Counted from the stretch's first letter, positions 1 to 8,202 are shown. The stretch is DNA of 64,000 bases from Prochlorococcus sp. AG-418-D13 (GCA_003214315.1 QCLU01000004.1:115538-179537); one strand, 5' to 3'. The notes: a model not told the origin generated them from the sequence alone. Program-made: numbers and translations.

Positions 1-35
1 TTTAAATCATCCCATGTCAAAATCCCATTCATTAT

Positions 36-66
36 TTGATTTAAAGTTATAAACTAACGTTATAAT
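36..66 (+). promoter_or_regulatory. Candidate promoter of the glutathione reductase gene
   Basis: A perfect TATAAT lies at 61-66, 16 bases before the gor start codon. A weak -35-like TTGATT lies at 36-41, but the 19-base spacing is longer than ideal. Transcription would start near base 73, leaving a leader of about 10 bases. The call rests on the -10 match only. Confidence 0.45.
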
Positions 67-82
67 ACTAGATTAAAAAGTC

Positions 83-1447
83 TTGGAATTTGAATTTGAT
101 TTAATAGTTATTGGCGCTGGATCTGGTGGACTCGCAGCGGCTAAACGTGCGGCTAGTTATGGAGCAAAAGTCGCAATCATAGAAGTAAATCAAATAGGAG
201 GAACTTGTGTGATAAGGGGATGTGTTCCTAAGAAATTGATGGTTTATGCAGCTAAAAGTAAAAAAAATATCGATTCTTCTGAAGGATATGGAATAAAGAA
301 TGAAGGTATTAATTTTGAATCAAATATTTTATTGAAGAATGTAAGAGAGGAGGTTTCTAGATTAAGTAATTTACATAGAAATTCTTTAAAAAAATTGAAT
401 GTAACTGTTTTTGAGGGCTTAGGAAGATTTACTACTCAAAATGAATTAGAAATTATTTGTCCAAAAACTAAGAAAATTAAAAATAAAATAAGTTCTAAAA
501 AAATTCTTATTTCAGTTGGAGGTAAACCAAAGAAATTAAATATTCCTGGGGTAGATTTGGCATGGACTAGTAATGATATTTTTGAATTAGAAAAGTTACC
601 CAAATCAATATTAATAGTAGGAGGGGGATATATTGCTTGTGAATTCGCTTCTATTTTCAGAAATTTAGGTACTGAAGTAACTCAATTAATTAGAGGTCAA
701 CATTTACTTAATGGTTTTGATGAGGATCTTTCTTCATGCCTAGAGGAATCACCTACTTTTACCGAAATCAATATAATCTCCAATACTCAATTAAAGTCTA
801 TCAACAGAGTAAATGGAAAGCTGGAATCTACCCTAGACTCGGGGGATAAACTCCTAACTAATAATATCCTTATTGCTACAGGAAGAGAACCAAATCTTTT
901 GCCTTTAAATTTAGATTTTTTAAATCTAAAGATGGATGGCCAATATTTGGATGTTGATGAACTTAATCAAACAAGCAACGCAAATATTTTTGCAGTTGGC
1001 GATATCATAAATAAACCAAACTTAACTCCAGTAGCAATAGAACAAGGGAGAGTTTTTTCGGATAATTTTTTTAATGACCAAAAAAGAAAAGTAAATTATG
1101 AATATATCCCTAAGGCCGTTTTTACTATTCCAGAAATTTCAACAGTTGGCTTAAGTGAGAAAAGAGCTAAAGAGATTTACTCTGAAAAAAATATAAAAAT
1201 TTTCAAATGCAAATTTACCCCTATGTCTAATACCTTTAAAAAGAATAAATCAAAATGTATGTTAAAGATTGTAGTTCTTAAGCCAACTGACAAAGTCATT
1301 GGATGTCATATGTTTGGAGAAACATCATCTGAGATTATTCAAATGGTATCAATTTCATTAAATGCAGGGATAACAAAAAAAGACTTTGATATTACTATGG
1401 CTTTACACCCAACTATCTCAGAAGAATTTGTGACTATGTATGGATAA
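83..1447 (+). CDS. gor: Glutathione reductase (NADPH), class I pyridine nucleotide-disulfide oxidoreductase
   Basis: Reduces oxidised glutathione with NADPH in the cytoplasm and so helps against photosynthetic oxidative stress. The 454-residue protein opens with an FAD Rossmann motif GAGSGG (11-16). The redox-active disulfide is C42 and C47 in GGTCVIRGCVPKK. A second nucleotide-binding motif, GGGYIA, follows mid-protein, then the FAD motif AVGD. The C-terminal catalytic His/Glu pair is H442 and E447 in HPTISEE. The wide CxxxxC spacing and HPTxxE ending fit glutathione reductase better than lipoamide dehydrogenase, although mercuric or other reductases of the family are not formally excluded. 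The start is TTG at 83, because no ATG lies before the FAD motif. The gene converges on the antiporter gene with only 2 bases between stops. Confidence 0.9.
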   Translation: MEFEFDLIVIGAGSGGLAAAKRAASYGAKVAIIEVNQIGGTCVIRGCVPKKLMVYAAKSKKNIDSSEGYGIKNEGINFESNILLKNVREEVSRLSNLHRNSLKKLNVTVFEGLGRFTTQNELEIICPKTKKIKNKISSKKILISVGGKPKKLNIPGVDLAWTSNDIFELEKLPKSILIVGGGYIACEFASIFRNLGTEVTQLIRGQHLLNGFDEDLSSCLEESPTFTEINIISNTQLKSINRVNGKLESTLDSGDKLLTNNILIATGREPNLLPLNLDFLNLKMDGQYLDVDELNQTSNANIFAVGDIINKPNLTPVAIEQGRVFSDNFFNDQKRKVNYEYIPKAVFTIPEISTVGLSEKRAKEIYSEKNIKIFKCKFTPMSNTFKKNKSKCMLKIVVLKPTDKVIGCHMFGETSSEIIQMVSISLNAGITKKDFDITMALHPTISEEFVTMYG

Positions 1448-1449
1448 AA

Positions 1450-2529
1450 TTATGAATTAGAAAATTTCAATTTTTCTTGAACAATCAGAAACACTATAAG
1501 TAACGCAAAGTAAATAAATAAACCTATCCTTAATTCATAAAGGAAGTTAAATCCATTCAGGAAAAGTATCTTATCGATAATGTAGAAAATATAAAGATTA
1601 AGCAAAATAAATCCTTCAATTCTGGTAATTTTCCCTTTGCTCCAGAAAATTGGTAAGCATGCAAAGGTAGTTAAAACCATAAAAGGTAAGTCAACTTTTA
1701 TTAGACTTTGTGCAATTACTAAACCTTTAAATCCTGAAAAAATACTGCAACTTCCAAGGATTAGAAGTTGATTGAGCAAATTGCTTCCTATTACATTCCC
1801 AATCGCAAGATCTGTTTTGCCTTTAAATGCAGCAATAATTGAAGTTACTAATTCTGGTAAAGATGTCCCAGTTGCGACGATAGTTAAACCAATAACAATT
1901 TCATTTACACCCAAAAGAGTAGCAAGAGTTTGAGAACCATTTACTAAAATATTTGAACCAAAGCTTAAAAGAAATATTCCCAATATTAACTTTAGTAAAA
2001 TATTAAACTTCCCTTTATAGTTATCTTTTAATTCTTCTATCTCTGGTTCAGCATCTTTTGTCTCCTCTCCTTTCTCATTGATGGTATTGATTTCCCATAT
2101 TGTATTTAAGATTAAACAAAATATTAGAAATACCCCTGCTTGTAATGTTAATAAGCCTGTTGATGACATAGCCCAAACTGCACAAGAAATTGCCATTAAA
2201 AGAGGCACATCTCTTCTGACTATTCTGCTTTTTACCTTAAGAGGTGTTATCAATGAGCTTATACCCAAAACAACGAGAACATTGAAAATATTGCTTCCAA
2301 TTACATTGCTTGCCGCAAGTGAATCACTGCCTTTTAAAATTGAACTTAAACTTACCAGCAACTCAGGAGAGCTTGTCCCAAGAGAAACAACTGTTAATCC
2401 AATTACTATTTGAGGTATTCCTAAAATTAAAGATAAAAATATGGCTCCTTGAATAAAGAACTCTCCTCCAGCAAAAAGTAAAACTACTCCTAAAACTATT
2501 TCTATTATTGGAAATAAAAAATCACTCAT
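1450..2529 (-). CDS. CaCA-family Na+(or H+)/Ca2+ antiporter
   Basis: Inner-membrane cation antiporter of the calcium/cation family, most likely exporting Ca2+ in exchange for Na+ or H+. The 359-residue protein has the two inverted alpha repeats of the family, GTSSPEL at 51-57 and GTSLPEL at 221-227. Each is followed by the paired motif (N)VIGSN (74-80 and 244-250). About ten hydrophobic segments surround an acidic cytoplasmic loop near 150-172. The length and motifs match YrbG/NCX-type bacterial exchangers. The ion exchanged cannot be read from sequence. ATG start. The gene stands alone, convergent with gor and divergent from pyrC. Confidence 0.88.
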   Translation of the reverse strand: MSDFLFPIIEIVLGVVLLFAGGEFFIQGAIFLSLILGIPQIVIGLTVVSLGTSSPELLVSLSSILKGSDSLAASNVIGSNIFNVLVVLGISSLITPLKVKSRIVRRDVPLLMAISCAVWAMSSTGLLTLQAGVFLIFCLILNTIWEINTINEKGEETKDAEPEIEELKDNYKGKFNILLKLILGIFLLSFGSNILVNGSQTLATLLGVNEIVIGLTIVATGTSLPELVTSIIAAFKGKTDLAIGNVIGSNLLNQLLILGSCSIFSGFKGLVIAQSLIKVDLPFMVLTTFACLPIFWSKGKITRIEGFILLNLYIFYIIDKILFLNGFNFLYELRIGLFIYFALLIVFLIVQEKLKFSNS

Positions 2530-2647
2530 ATTTAGGATTTTATTTAGATAATAAAAAATTTCATAATTGGTTAATAACTATCCTCGAATATCTACAAATT
2601 ATTGTCAATTTTAATTTGCTGTTAAAATTGATTAAATAGAAAAAATT

Positions 2648-3697
2648 TTGAAGACTTTAACAATAATAAAACCTGATGATTGGCATTTACATTTAAGAGA
2701 AGGTCTTGTATTAAAAAATATAATTCATTTTACTTCCGAATTTTTTGGAAGAGCCATTGTCATGCCAAATACTAAAAGTCCCATAACATCAATTAATAGC
2801 GCTATTTCTTATAAGAAATCTATTGTTGAAGCGTTACCAGAAAGTTCCAAGTTTGAACCACTAATGACAATTTATCTTACAGATGAGACTGATAAAGAAG
2901 AACTGATAAATGGTTTCAAAAATAATGTCTTTTTCGCAGCAAAATTATATCCTGCTAATGCCACAACAAATTCCAGTCATGGAGTTCGGAAAATAGAAAA
3001 TCTATATAAGATCTTTGAATTAATGCAAGATTCTGGAATGCCTCTTTTAATTCATGGGGAAGTGACTGATTCTGAAGTAGATGTATTTGATAGAGAAGAA
3101 GTATTTATAGATAAAGAACTATCTGAAATAACAAAAAGATTTCCAAAATTAAAAATCGTTTTAGAACATATAACTACCTCTCATGCAGTGAATTTTGTTC
3201 AAGAAAATAATATTGGTGCTACTATCACTCCGCATCATTTGCACATAAATAGAAATGCAATGTTTTTTGGAGGCCTAAATAGTGATTTTTACTGCTTACC
3301 AGTTGCAAAGAGGGAAAATAATAGACTCGCTTTAAGAAAAGCCGCAACAAGTGGGGATAAATGTTTTTTCTTGGGAACTGACTCTGCTCCACATCTTAGG
3401 AAGTGGAAGGCTTTTTGCGGATGTGCAGGTATTTTTAATTCACCAGTAGCAATAGAAAGCTATTTAACGGTATTCGAAGAAGAGAATGCTTTAGATAATT
3501 TTGAAAAGTTTGCAAGTTTGAATGGCCCTAATTTTTATAATTTGCCCCCAAATAAAGAAAAATTACAATTAGTGTATAGGCCTAATAAAATTAAGGAATT
3601 TATTGATGTTGTTGAAGGAAAAAATATTGTCGGACAAATAAAACCATTTCATGCAGGTGAAACTTTACAATGGCAAGTAGAAGAGATGGTAAATTAA
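2648..3697 (+). CDS. pyrC: Dihydroorotase, PyrC type
   Basis: Catalyses reversible ring closure of N-carbamoyl-aspartate to dihydroorotate, the third step of pyrimidine synthesis. All metal-site residues of the E. coli-type enzyme are visible: H13 and H15 in DWHLHLR, the carboxylated lysine K99 in AKLYPANATTNS, H136, H174, and catalytic D245 in GTDSAPH. Spacing matches the short class II enzymes, and 349 residues is the normal length. The start is TTG at 2648, directly ahead of the family's usual N-terminus. The gene is monocistronic; tRNA-Leu follows 100 bases downstream. Confidence 0.95.
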   Translation: MKTLTIIKPDDWHLHLREGLVLKNIIHFTSEFFGRAIVMPNTKSPITSINSAISYKKSIVEALPESSKFEPLMTIYLTDETDKEELINGFKNNVFFAAKLYPANATTNSSHGVRKIENLYKIFELMQDSGMPLLIHGEVTDSEVDVFDREEVFIDKELSEITKRFPKLKIVLEHITTSHAVNFVQENNIGATITPHHLHINRNAMFFGGLNSDFYCLPVAKRENNRLALRKAATSGDKCFFLGTDSAPHLRKWKAFCGCAGIFNSPVAIESYLTVFEEENALDNFEKFASLNGPNFYNLPPNKEKLQLVYRPNKIKEFIDVVEGKNIVGQIKPFHAGETLQWQVEEMVN

Positions 3698-3746
3698 AAA
3701 ATTAGATTTAATCTGACAATTAAAAGTGTAAATATTCCAATTTTTC

Positions 3747-3776
3747 TTGGTTATATGGGTGGCTTTCGGCTACGAT
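3747..3776 (+). promoter_or_regulatory. Candidate promoter of tRNA-Leu
   Basis: TTGGTT at 3747-3752 and TACGAT at 3771-3776 are separated by 18 bases and lie about 20 bases before the tRNA. Both hexamers match the sigma-70 consensus only partly, so this is an inference from position and spacing. Confidence 0.35.
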
Positions 3777-3797
3777 TAAATAGCGCAAATTCCTTAT

Positions 3798-3883
3798 GGG
3801 AGTGTGGCGGAATTGGTAGACGCGCCGGACTTAAAATCCGTCGAGCGATTTAGCTCGTGGGGGTTCAAGTCCCCCCACTCCCA
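3798..3883 (+). tRNA. trnL-UAA: tRNA-Leu (UAA), without intron
   Basis: An 86-base class II tRNA. The acceptor stem GGGAGTG (3798-3804) pairs with CACTCCC (3876-3882), with A3883 as discriminator. The anticodon loop CTTAAAA carries TAA. A long variable arm (CGAGCGATTTAGCTCG) and a T-arm with GGTTCAAGTCC complete the leucine cloverleaf. The 3' CCA is not encoded. Many cyanobacteria have a group I intron in this anticodon loop; here the gene is uninterrupted. Confidence 0.97.
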
Positions 3884-3960
3884 TTATTAATTACGTATTT
3901 TTAGTTCTGACGATAACTTCTAATAGTTGTTATGTTTTAACTAAGCAACCATAAATCAAA

Positions 3961-4194
3961 ATGGAAAGTTTTTTCAATAATTCATTCGCTACTTTAATTG
4001 CTTATATTGGAATCATTTCTACCTATTTATTAGTTGTTCCATTATTACTATTTTACTGGATGAATAATAGGTGGAATATTATGGGCAAATTTGAAAGATT
4101 AGGTATTTATGGCCTTGTATTTCTTTTCTTTCCAGGCTTAATTTTATTTTCTCCATTTTTAAATCTCAGACTAAAAGGAAGTGGTAAAGGGTAA
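3961..4194 (+). CDS. ndhL: NAD(P)H-quinone oxidoreductase (NDH-1) subunit L
   Basis: Small membrane subunit of the cyanobacterial NDH-1 complex in the thylakoid, which runs cyclic electron flow and respiration and takes part in inorganic carbon uptake in cyanobacteria. The 77-residue protein has two hydrophobic helices (about 10-32 and 47-66) joined by a short polar stretch with [10 protein letters not shown], as in NdhL. The position just upstream of a DUF3007 gene and trpA is the conserved cyanobacterial arrangement and supports the call. ATG start. Four bases separate its stop from the next start codon, so the two are likely co-transcribed. Confidence 0.88.
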   Translation: MESFFNNSFATLIAYIGIISTYLLVVPLLLFYWMNNRWNIMGKFERLGIYGLVFLFFPGLILFSPFLNLRLKGSGKG

Positions 4195-4198
4195 ATAA

Positions 4199-4519
4199 TT
4201 GACTAAAGGTAAAGTTATACAAATAGGTATATTTATTTCATTAATAGGATTAATTAGTTATAAATTTTCACCGCATATTGGTATCGACAATTTTACAGCC
4301 ACTACTCTCTCAAGTTGTATATTGATCTTCATTGTTATTACTTGGGTAACATCTTATGTTTATAGAGTTGTAAATGGAAAAATGACTTTTATAGAACAAA
4401 GGAAACGTTATAGAAAAGAGTATGAAAAAGTTGTTAATGATAAACTAGAAACCAAATTCAACTCATTGTCAAAGGAAGAGCAGCAAAAACTAATGGAAGA
4501 TTTAGATAAAAATCCATAA
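4199..4519 (+). CDS. DUF3007 family small membrane protein
   Basis: Function unknown. The 106-residue protein has two predicted transmembrane helices (about 7-22 and 36-54). A basic/acidic cytoplasmic tail containing GKMTFIEQRKRYRKEYE follows, which is the recognisable signature of this cyanobacterial and plastid family. It sits between ndhL and trpA, an order I recall as conserved in cyanobacteria; this hints at, but does not show, a role connected with the NDH-1 complex or thylakoid membrane. The start is TTG at 4199, four bases after the ndhL stop, with no earlier ATG in frame. Confidence 0.75.
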   Translation: MTKGKVIQIGIFISLIGLISYKFSPHIGIDNFTATTLSSCILIFIVITWVTSYVYRVVNGKMTFIEQRKRYRKEYEKVVNDKLETKFNSLSKEEQQKLMEDLDKNP

Positions 4520-4548
4520 ATTTTTCATAGAAAAATATCTTAAAAATC

Positions 4549-5391
4549 ATGAAAGATAACAAAATGCAAATTACTAAAAATGAATCTTTATCTAAGGTAG
4601 ATGAGATGTTTTGTGAGTTAAAAAATAATAAAAAATTAGCTTTGATGCCTTTTATAATGGCTGGGGATCCCAACATTGAAATAACGTCTAAGATCTTATT
4701 AAAGTTACAAGAAAATGGAGCTGATCTTATTGAATTAGGTATCCCTTACAGTGACCCTCTTGCAGACGGACCTGTTATCCAAGTAGCGGCCTCTCGCGCC
4801 TTAAAGTCAGGAACTAGTCTAAGAAAAGTAATTAAACTTTTAGATTCTTTAAAAGGTAAATTAAATATTCCCATCATCCTTTTTTCTTACTTAAATCCAT
4901 TACTATGTTTTGGCTTTGAACATTTTTGTGAGATGGCATCTAATGCTGGAGTTTCTGGCCTAATAGTTCCAGATCTCCCTTTAGAGGAGGCTTATAAATT
5001 TTCTAAAATAGTAAGTAACCATTCTATGGACTTAATTTTGTTGGTAGCTCCAACTACTCCTTTTGAAAGAATGAAACAAATATCAGATCATACAAAAGGC
5101 TTTACTTATTTAGTAAGTGTTACAGGAGTCACTGGTGAGAGAAACAAAATGGAAAATAGAGTAGAAAATCTTATAGCTAAATTAAAAGATGTAAATACCA
5201 ATCCAATCGCTGTTGGTTTTGGAATATCCACTCCAGAACATGTTAATAAAGTTCGTGAGTGGGGAGCAGATGGAGTAATTATTGGGAGTGCATTTGTAAA
5301 ACGAATTTCTAGTTCAAGTGAAAAAGATGTTGTCGATCATGTTGGTGAATTTTGTAAAGAAATGCGTTTAGCTGCTGATCAAAAAAAATAA
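4549..5391 (+). CDS. trpA: Tryptophan synthase alpha chain
   Basis: Cleaves indole-3-glycerol phosphate to indole and glyceraldehyde 3-phosphate; indole passes through a tunnel to TrpB, which is not in this window. The TIM-barrel signature IELGIPYSDPLADGPVIQ carries the two catalytic acids, E62 and D73. The C-terminal phosphate-binding region GFGIST is also present. The length of 280 residues is normal for TrpA with a slightly long N-terminus; an ATG five codons in (4564) is an alternative start. The gene lies 29 bases downstream of the DUF3007 gene. Confidence 0.95.
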   Translation: MKDNKMQITKNESLSKVDEMFCELKNNKKLALMPFIMAGDPNIEITSKILLKLQENGADLIELGIPYSDPLADGPVIQVAASRALKSGTSLRKVIKLLDSLKGKLNIPIILFSYLNPLLCFGFEHFCEMASNAGVSGLIVPDLPLEEAYKFSKIVSNHSMDLILLVAPTTPFERMKQISDHTKGFTYLVSVTGVTGERNKMENRVENLIAKLKDVNTNPIAVGFGISTPEHVNKVREWGADGVIIGSAFVKRISSSSEKDVVDHVGEFCKEMRLAADQKK

Positions 5392-5471
5392 ATACAAAGA
5401 TAATTTATTAATTAAAAGAATTAATTATTGAAAAATAATTAAAAATGATATAGCCAATTTTTTTGTTGTTT

Positions 5472-5828
5472 TTAAGATTCTTCTGTAGGCAATAATCTGA
5501 TTTGTTTTCTTCCGAGCTTAATTTCGAATTCATCACCTGCTTTTAAATCAAGAAGTGCTGTATATGCTTTCCCAATCAGAAGATTTCCATTGCCTTGAAC
5601 TGTAGCTATATAACTAAGTTTTCTTCCACCTTTTCCAATACCGGCACCTCCAGAATCACCAAGATTCAACCCTTTTGCTTCTAAAAGTGCTTCATAAAAT
5701 GCGGTAAAGTTTAAGCGTTCACCTCCGTTTTTCTTAGTGGAAACATATCCACAGGCGCGAACTAGGTCAGATTTGCTAACATCACCAAGTTCTTTAACTT
5801 TTGTAAGGAGATCGCTACCAGTTAGCAT
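5472..5828 (-). CDS. cyAbrB-type transcriptional regulator
   Basis: Cyanobacterial AbrB-like DNA-binding protein. This family controls carbon/nitrogen balance genes in other cyanobacteria. The 118-residue protein has the family layout. An N-terminal conserved region (1-60) contains GDVSKSDLVRACGY and NFTAFYEALLEAKG. A Gly-rich linker follows, then the swapped-hairpin AbrB domain at the C-terminus (about 72-115: ATVQGNGNLLIGKAYT..GDEFEIKLGRKQIRLLP). Which cyAbrB clade it belongs to and what it regulates cannot be told here. It is transcribed toward trpA. A short inverted repeat at 5868-5886, just upstream, could be its operator. Confidence 0.85.
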   Translation of the reverse strand: MLTGSDLLTKVKELGDVSKSDLVRACGYVSTKKNGGERLNFTAFYEALLEAKGLNLGDSGGAGIGKGGRKLSYIATVQGNGNLLIGKAYTALLDLKAGDEFEIKLGRKQIRLLPTEES

Positions 5829-5867
5829 AATTAATTAAAAGAAAGTTGTATTAAATAACATAGCAAT

Positions 5868-5886
5868 TTGCATGTAATATATGCAA
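5868..5886. promoter_or_regulatory. Inverted repeat between the cyAbrB gene and the YciI-like gene
   Basis: TTGCAT (5868-5873) and ATGCAA (5881-5886) form a perfect 6-base inverted repeat around 7 bases. It lies 40 bases upstream of the regulator's start codon and just ahead of the divergent YciI-like gene. This is a candidate operator for a dimeric regulator, possibly the AbrB-like protein itself. Short A/T-rich repeats arise easily by chance here. Confidence 0.25.
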
Positions 5887-5925
5887 TTATTTAGTATATA
5901 TTTATTCTATTATTTATATTTAAAA

Positions 5926-6195
5926 ATGGAAAAGTTTGTAGTTTTTGGAAGGTACTGTGAAGATGCAATTTTTAAAAGGGAACCATTTCGTGAACAACAT
6001 CTTAATAGACTTAAAAACTTAAAAGATCGCGATATTCTAGTTACATTAGGGCCAACAAAATGTACCAAATATTTGTTTGGAATTTTTAATGCTAATGATG
6101 TAAACGAGTTGAAAGATCTTATTGAGGAGGATATATATTGGGAAAAAGGTATATGGATTAATTATGATATTTATCCCTGGATTCAGGCATTTTAA
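5926..6195 (+). CDS. YciI-like family protein
   Basis: Small protein of the YciI (YCII-related) fold; some family members have hydrolase or dehalogenase-like activity, but most are uncharacterised. From the ATG at 5926 it has 89 residues and begins with a beta strand MEKFVVFGRY, then REPFREQHLNRLKNL and TLGPTK, and it ends in a typical region NDVNELKDLIEEDIYWEKGIW. An in-frame ATG at 5881 would add 15 hydrophobic residues that the family lacks, so I prefer 5926. The His of the usual catalytic His/Asp pair may be H25 in REQHLNRL. Expressed divergently from the cyAbrB gene. Confidence 0.7.
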   Translation: MEKFVVFGRYCEDAIFKREPFREQHLNRLKNLKDRDILVTLGPTKCTKYLFGIFNANDVNELKDLIEEDIYWEKGIWINYDIYPWIQAF

Positions 6196-6390
6196 ATATG
6201 ATTTACGAAAAAATTTAGTAATTATTAACTATTAATTGAAAAAGAATTAATTTAAATGAAAATACATAATTGTTTTGCTTTAATAATTTAATTATTTATC
6301 ATATTTAGGAGTTAAAACGATATTTATTTAAAGGTTAGTTTTAAGAGGTTATATTATTTTTAACTAAAAATATAATAATTTAAATAATAT

Positions 6391-6711
6391 TTATTTACTA
6401 GTATCTTGATTTATCTGGTTTACTAATGAGTCGATATCTAATTGATTATATGGTGGTATTTGTTCCGTTTCTCGATAATCGTTCTTGATATTGTTTAACC
6501 ATTTTTGCTCAATCTTTATAAGATTTTTTGCAATATTGAACACGCCGCCCTTTTTATATAATTCTTTGATTTTGAGAATAATCTCGGAGGTTCTGCTCGA
6601 TTTAATATTTAATTCATTTGCTAAATCTTTCTGGGTAAATCCATGCGATTTTAACCAATCTTTAATGAAGGAGACGAGTTCTTTTTCTTCCTGTATAGAT
6701 AATTTACTCAT
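6391..6711 (-). CDS. Small helix-turn-helix protein
   Basis: Probable DNA-binding regulator of 106 residues. Residues 25-46 (TQKDLANELNIKSSRTSEI) read as an XRE-like helix-turn-helix; the rest is charged and without a known effector domain. Its ATG (6711-6709) abuts the TGA of the upstream YkvA-like gene, so the two are probably translationally coupled. Both follow a sigma factor gene on the same strand. Its targets are unknown. The C-terminal tail is polar and probably disordered. Confidence 0.65.
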   Translation of the reverse strand: MSKLSIQEEKELVSFIKDWLKSHGFTQKDLANELNIKSSRTSEIILKIKELYKKGGVFNIAKNLIKIEQKWLNNIKNDYRETEQIPPYNQLDIDSLVNQINQDTSK

Positions 6712-7080
6712 TCAATAAAAAGGAAATAACTTATTAAGCTTATTCTCTGCTCTTGCTCTTATTGAAGGAGTCATGTATTTGCTCCATATACTGAGTACTG
6801 CTGTAAGGGCTACAAAGTCATCACTAAAACCAACTAAAGGCATAAAGTCAGGGAAAAGATCAAATGGCATAATTAAATAGGCTAGCGCAGCCATTAATGA
6901 AACTCTTACTTGTGCTGGAGTAAAAGGATCTAAAGCCATCTCCAGAACTTCTAAGGCAGGCTTGGCAATTGTTCTTCCTGCTTTAATAAGAATCTTGATA
7001 ATGATATTTTCATCAAATGTTGAACTTTCTAAAACTTCAGCATCATAAATTTTTTCTTGGTTTTTGTAATTCTCTTTCAT
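6712..7080 (-). CDS. YkvA/DUF1232 family protein
   Basis: Protein of unknown function, 122 residues. The DUF1232 signature is clear: LAYLIMPFDLFPDFMPLVGFSDDF (66-89), a hydrophobic segment containing the conserved PFDLFPD core and a pair of Asp residues. This suggests a membrane-associated protein. The N-terminal 40 residues are charged and not conserved in the family to my knowledge. It begins 37 bases after the sigma factor stop and ends against the HTH gene start, so the three are probably one transcript. ATG start. Confidence 0.75.
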   Translation of the reverse strand: MKENYKNQEKIYDAEVLESSTFDENIIIKILIKAGRTIAKPALEVLEMALDPFTPAQVRVSLMAALAYLIMPFDLFPDFMPLVGFSDDFVALTAVLSIWSKYMTPSIRARAENKLNKLFPFY

Positions 7081-7117
7081 CCTTATAAATGAAATTTAAA
7101 TATTTTTAATAGAATTT

Positions 7118-8041
7118 TTAGCTAATACTATCAACTAATCCATTCTGTATTCCTGCTTTTCTAAGTTTTCTTAAAGCACGTTGAACAACTTGTCGGCAAT
7201 ATTCCCTGCTACAACTCATATGTCTTGCCACTTCAGCTAAAGTTCTCCATTCATTTGAGCCGTCTAAACCAAATCTTAGGCTTACTATCTTTCTTTCTTT
7301 CTCAGTTAAATTTGCTTTATCTAATAACTTCCAAGCCGAGGCTGTTCTTTCGGCTAATTCGGCTAGTTCCATTGGGGGAGCTTGGTCACTTGGAAGAATG
7401 TCAACTAACTCGGAAGGATCTGATTTTGATTTAACAGTACCTTGGAGACTAACAGTGATGCTTCTCAATTCACAAGAAAGGAGTTCATCAATTTCCTCTT
7501 TGGTTATTTTCATTTCTTCAGCTAGCTCATTACTATTGGGTGGAATACCCTTAAGTTGCATAAGCTTTGATTTTGCTGATCTTAGTTTTGTAAGTTTTTC
7601 ATTAATGTTAACAGGAATCCTTATCGTTCTACTTTGAGTTGACAATGCTCTATTTAAACCTTGCCTAATCCACCAATAAGCATAGGTAGAAAATCTATGT
7701 CCTCTAGACGGATCATATTTTTCTACGGCTCTTGTAAGACCTAATGTCCCCTCCTGAATTAAGTCCAATAATTCTAATCCTTTCCCTTGATATCTCTTGG
7801 CAAGGTTGACAACTAGTCTTAGGTTGGCTGTTATCATCTCGTTTTTAGCTTTTTCACCTATTTTGATCTTTTTTCTTTCAGCTTCGGAATATTCACAAGC
7901 AGGACCTTTCCCTCCTGCCTCTTGGCATCTATTAATAAGCACAACCATTTCTTGGACTTTTCTACCCATTGTGAGTTCTCTTTCGGGAGTCAAAAGTTGA
8001 TGACGACCTATTTCACCAAGAAAATCGCTTAATGAACTCAC
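7118..8041 (-). CDS. RNA polymerase sigma-70 family factor, group 2
   Basis: Non-essential type (group 2) sigma factor that redirects RNA polymerase; cyanobacteria use several for light, nutrient and diel responses. Region 1.2 lies at about 1-35, region 2 at 65-133 with the -10-reading FSTYAYWWIRQGLNRAL (117-133), then region 3, and region 4.2 near the C-terminus with RHMSCSREYCRQVVQRALRKL. The 307 residues lack the acidic N-terminal extension of the primary sigma. The start is GTG at 8041; a good ribosome-binding site (GAGGT, about six bases upstream) supports it. It heads a cluster with YkvA-like and HTH genes. Which group 2 paralogue it is cannot be decided here. Confidence 0.88.
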   Translation of the reverse strand: MSSLSDFLGEIGRHQLLTPERELTMGRKVQEMVVLINRCQEAGGKGPACEYSEAERKKIKIGEKAKNEMITANLRLVVNLAKRYQGKGLELLDLIQEGTLGLTRAVEKYDPSRGHRFSTYAYWWIRQGLNRALSTQSRTIRIPVNINEKLTKLRSAKSKLMQLKGIPPNSNELAEEMKITKEEIDELLSCELRSITVSLQGTVKSKSDPSELVDILPSDQAPPMELAELAERTASAWKLLDKANLTEKERKIVSLRFGLDGSNEWRTLAEVARHMSCSREYCRQVVQRALRKLRKAGIQNGLVDSIS

Positions 8042-8097
8042 GATTTACCTCATTGTTGATATATTCAACTTATAGTCAATTCAGTAATAAGCCATAC

Positions 8098-8160
8098 ATG
8101 TAATAATTAATTAATAATTAGTTAATAATTATTAATTAATTAATTAACATTTTTTTTAAA
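8098..8160. repeat. A+T-only low-complexity tract upstream of the sigma factor gene
   Basis: From about 8098 to 8160 the sequence is almost only A and T, with repeated TTAATTAAT/TAATTAATT units that are self-complementary. It lies 60-120 bases upstream of the sigma factor start and between that gene and the end of hisIE. It may be promoter DNA with unusual curvature or melting, or simple drift in an AT-rich genome. Confidence 0.4.
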
Positions 8161-8202
8161 ATTTTCAGTTTAAAAAAATTATAAATTTGTAATTTTAATT
8201 AT

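Noticed and set aside
2078..2413. 111-codon frame opposite the antiporter gene
   Set aside because: It is antisense to a conserved membrane protein with two alpha repeats; typical shadow frame.
5881..5925. Upstream ATG that would add 15 residues to the YciI-like protein
   Set aside because: The added segment is hydrophobic and not part of the family; the ATG at 5926 gives the usual first strand.
8098..8160. A+T-rich tract as a replication origin
   Set aside because: No DnaA boxes, no dnaA or dnaN nearby, and such tracts are common in this genome.
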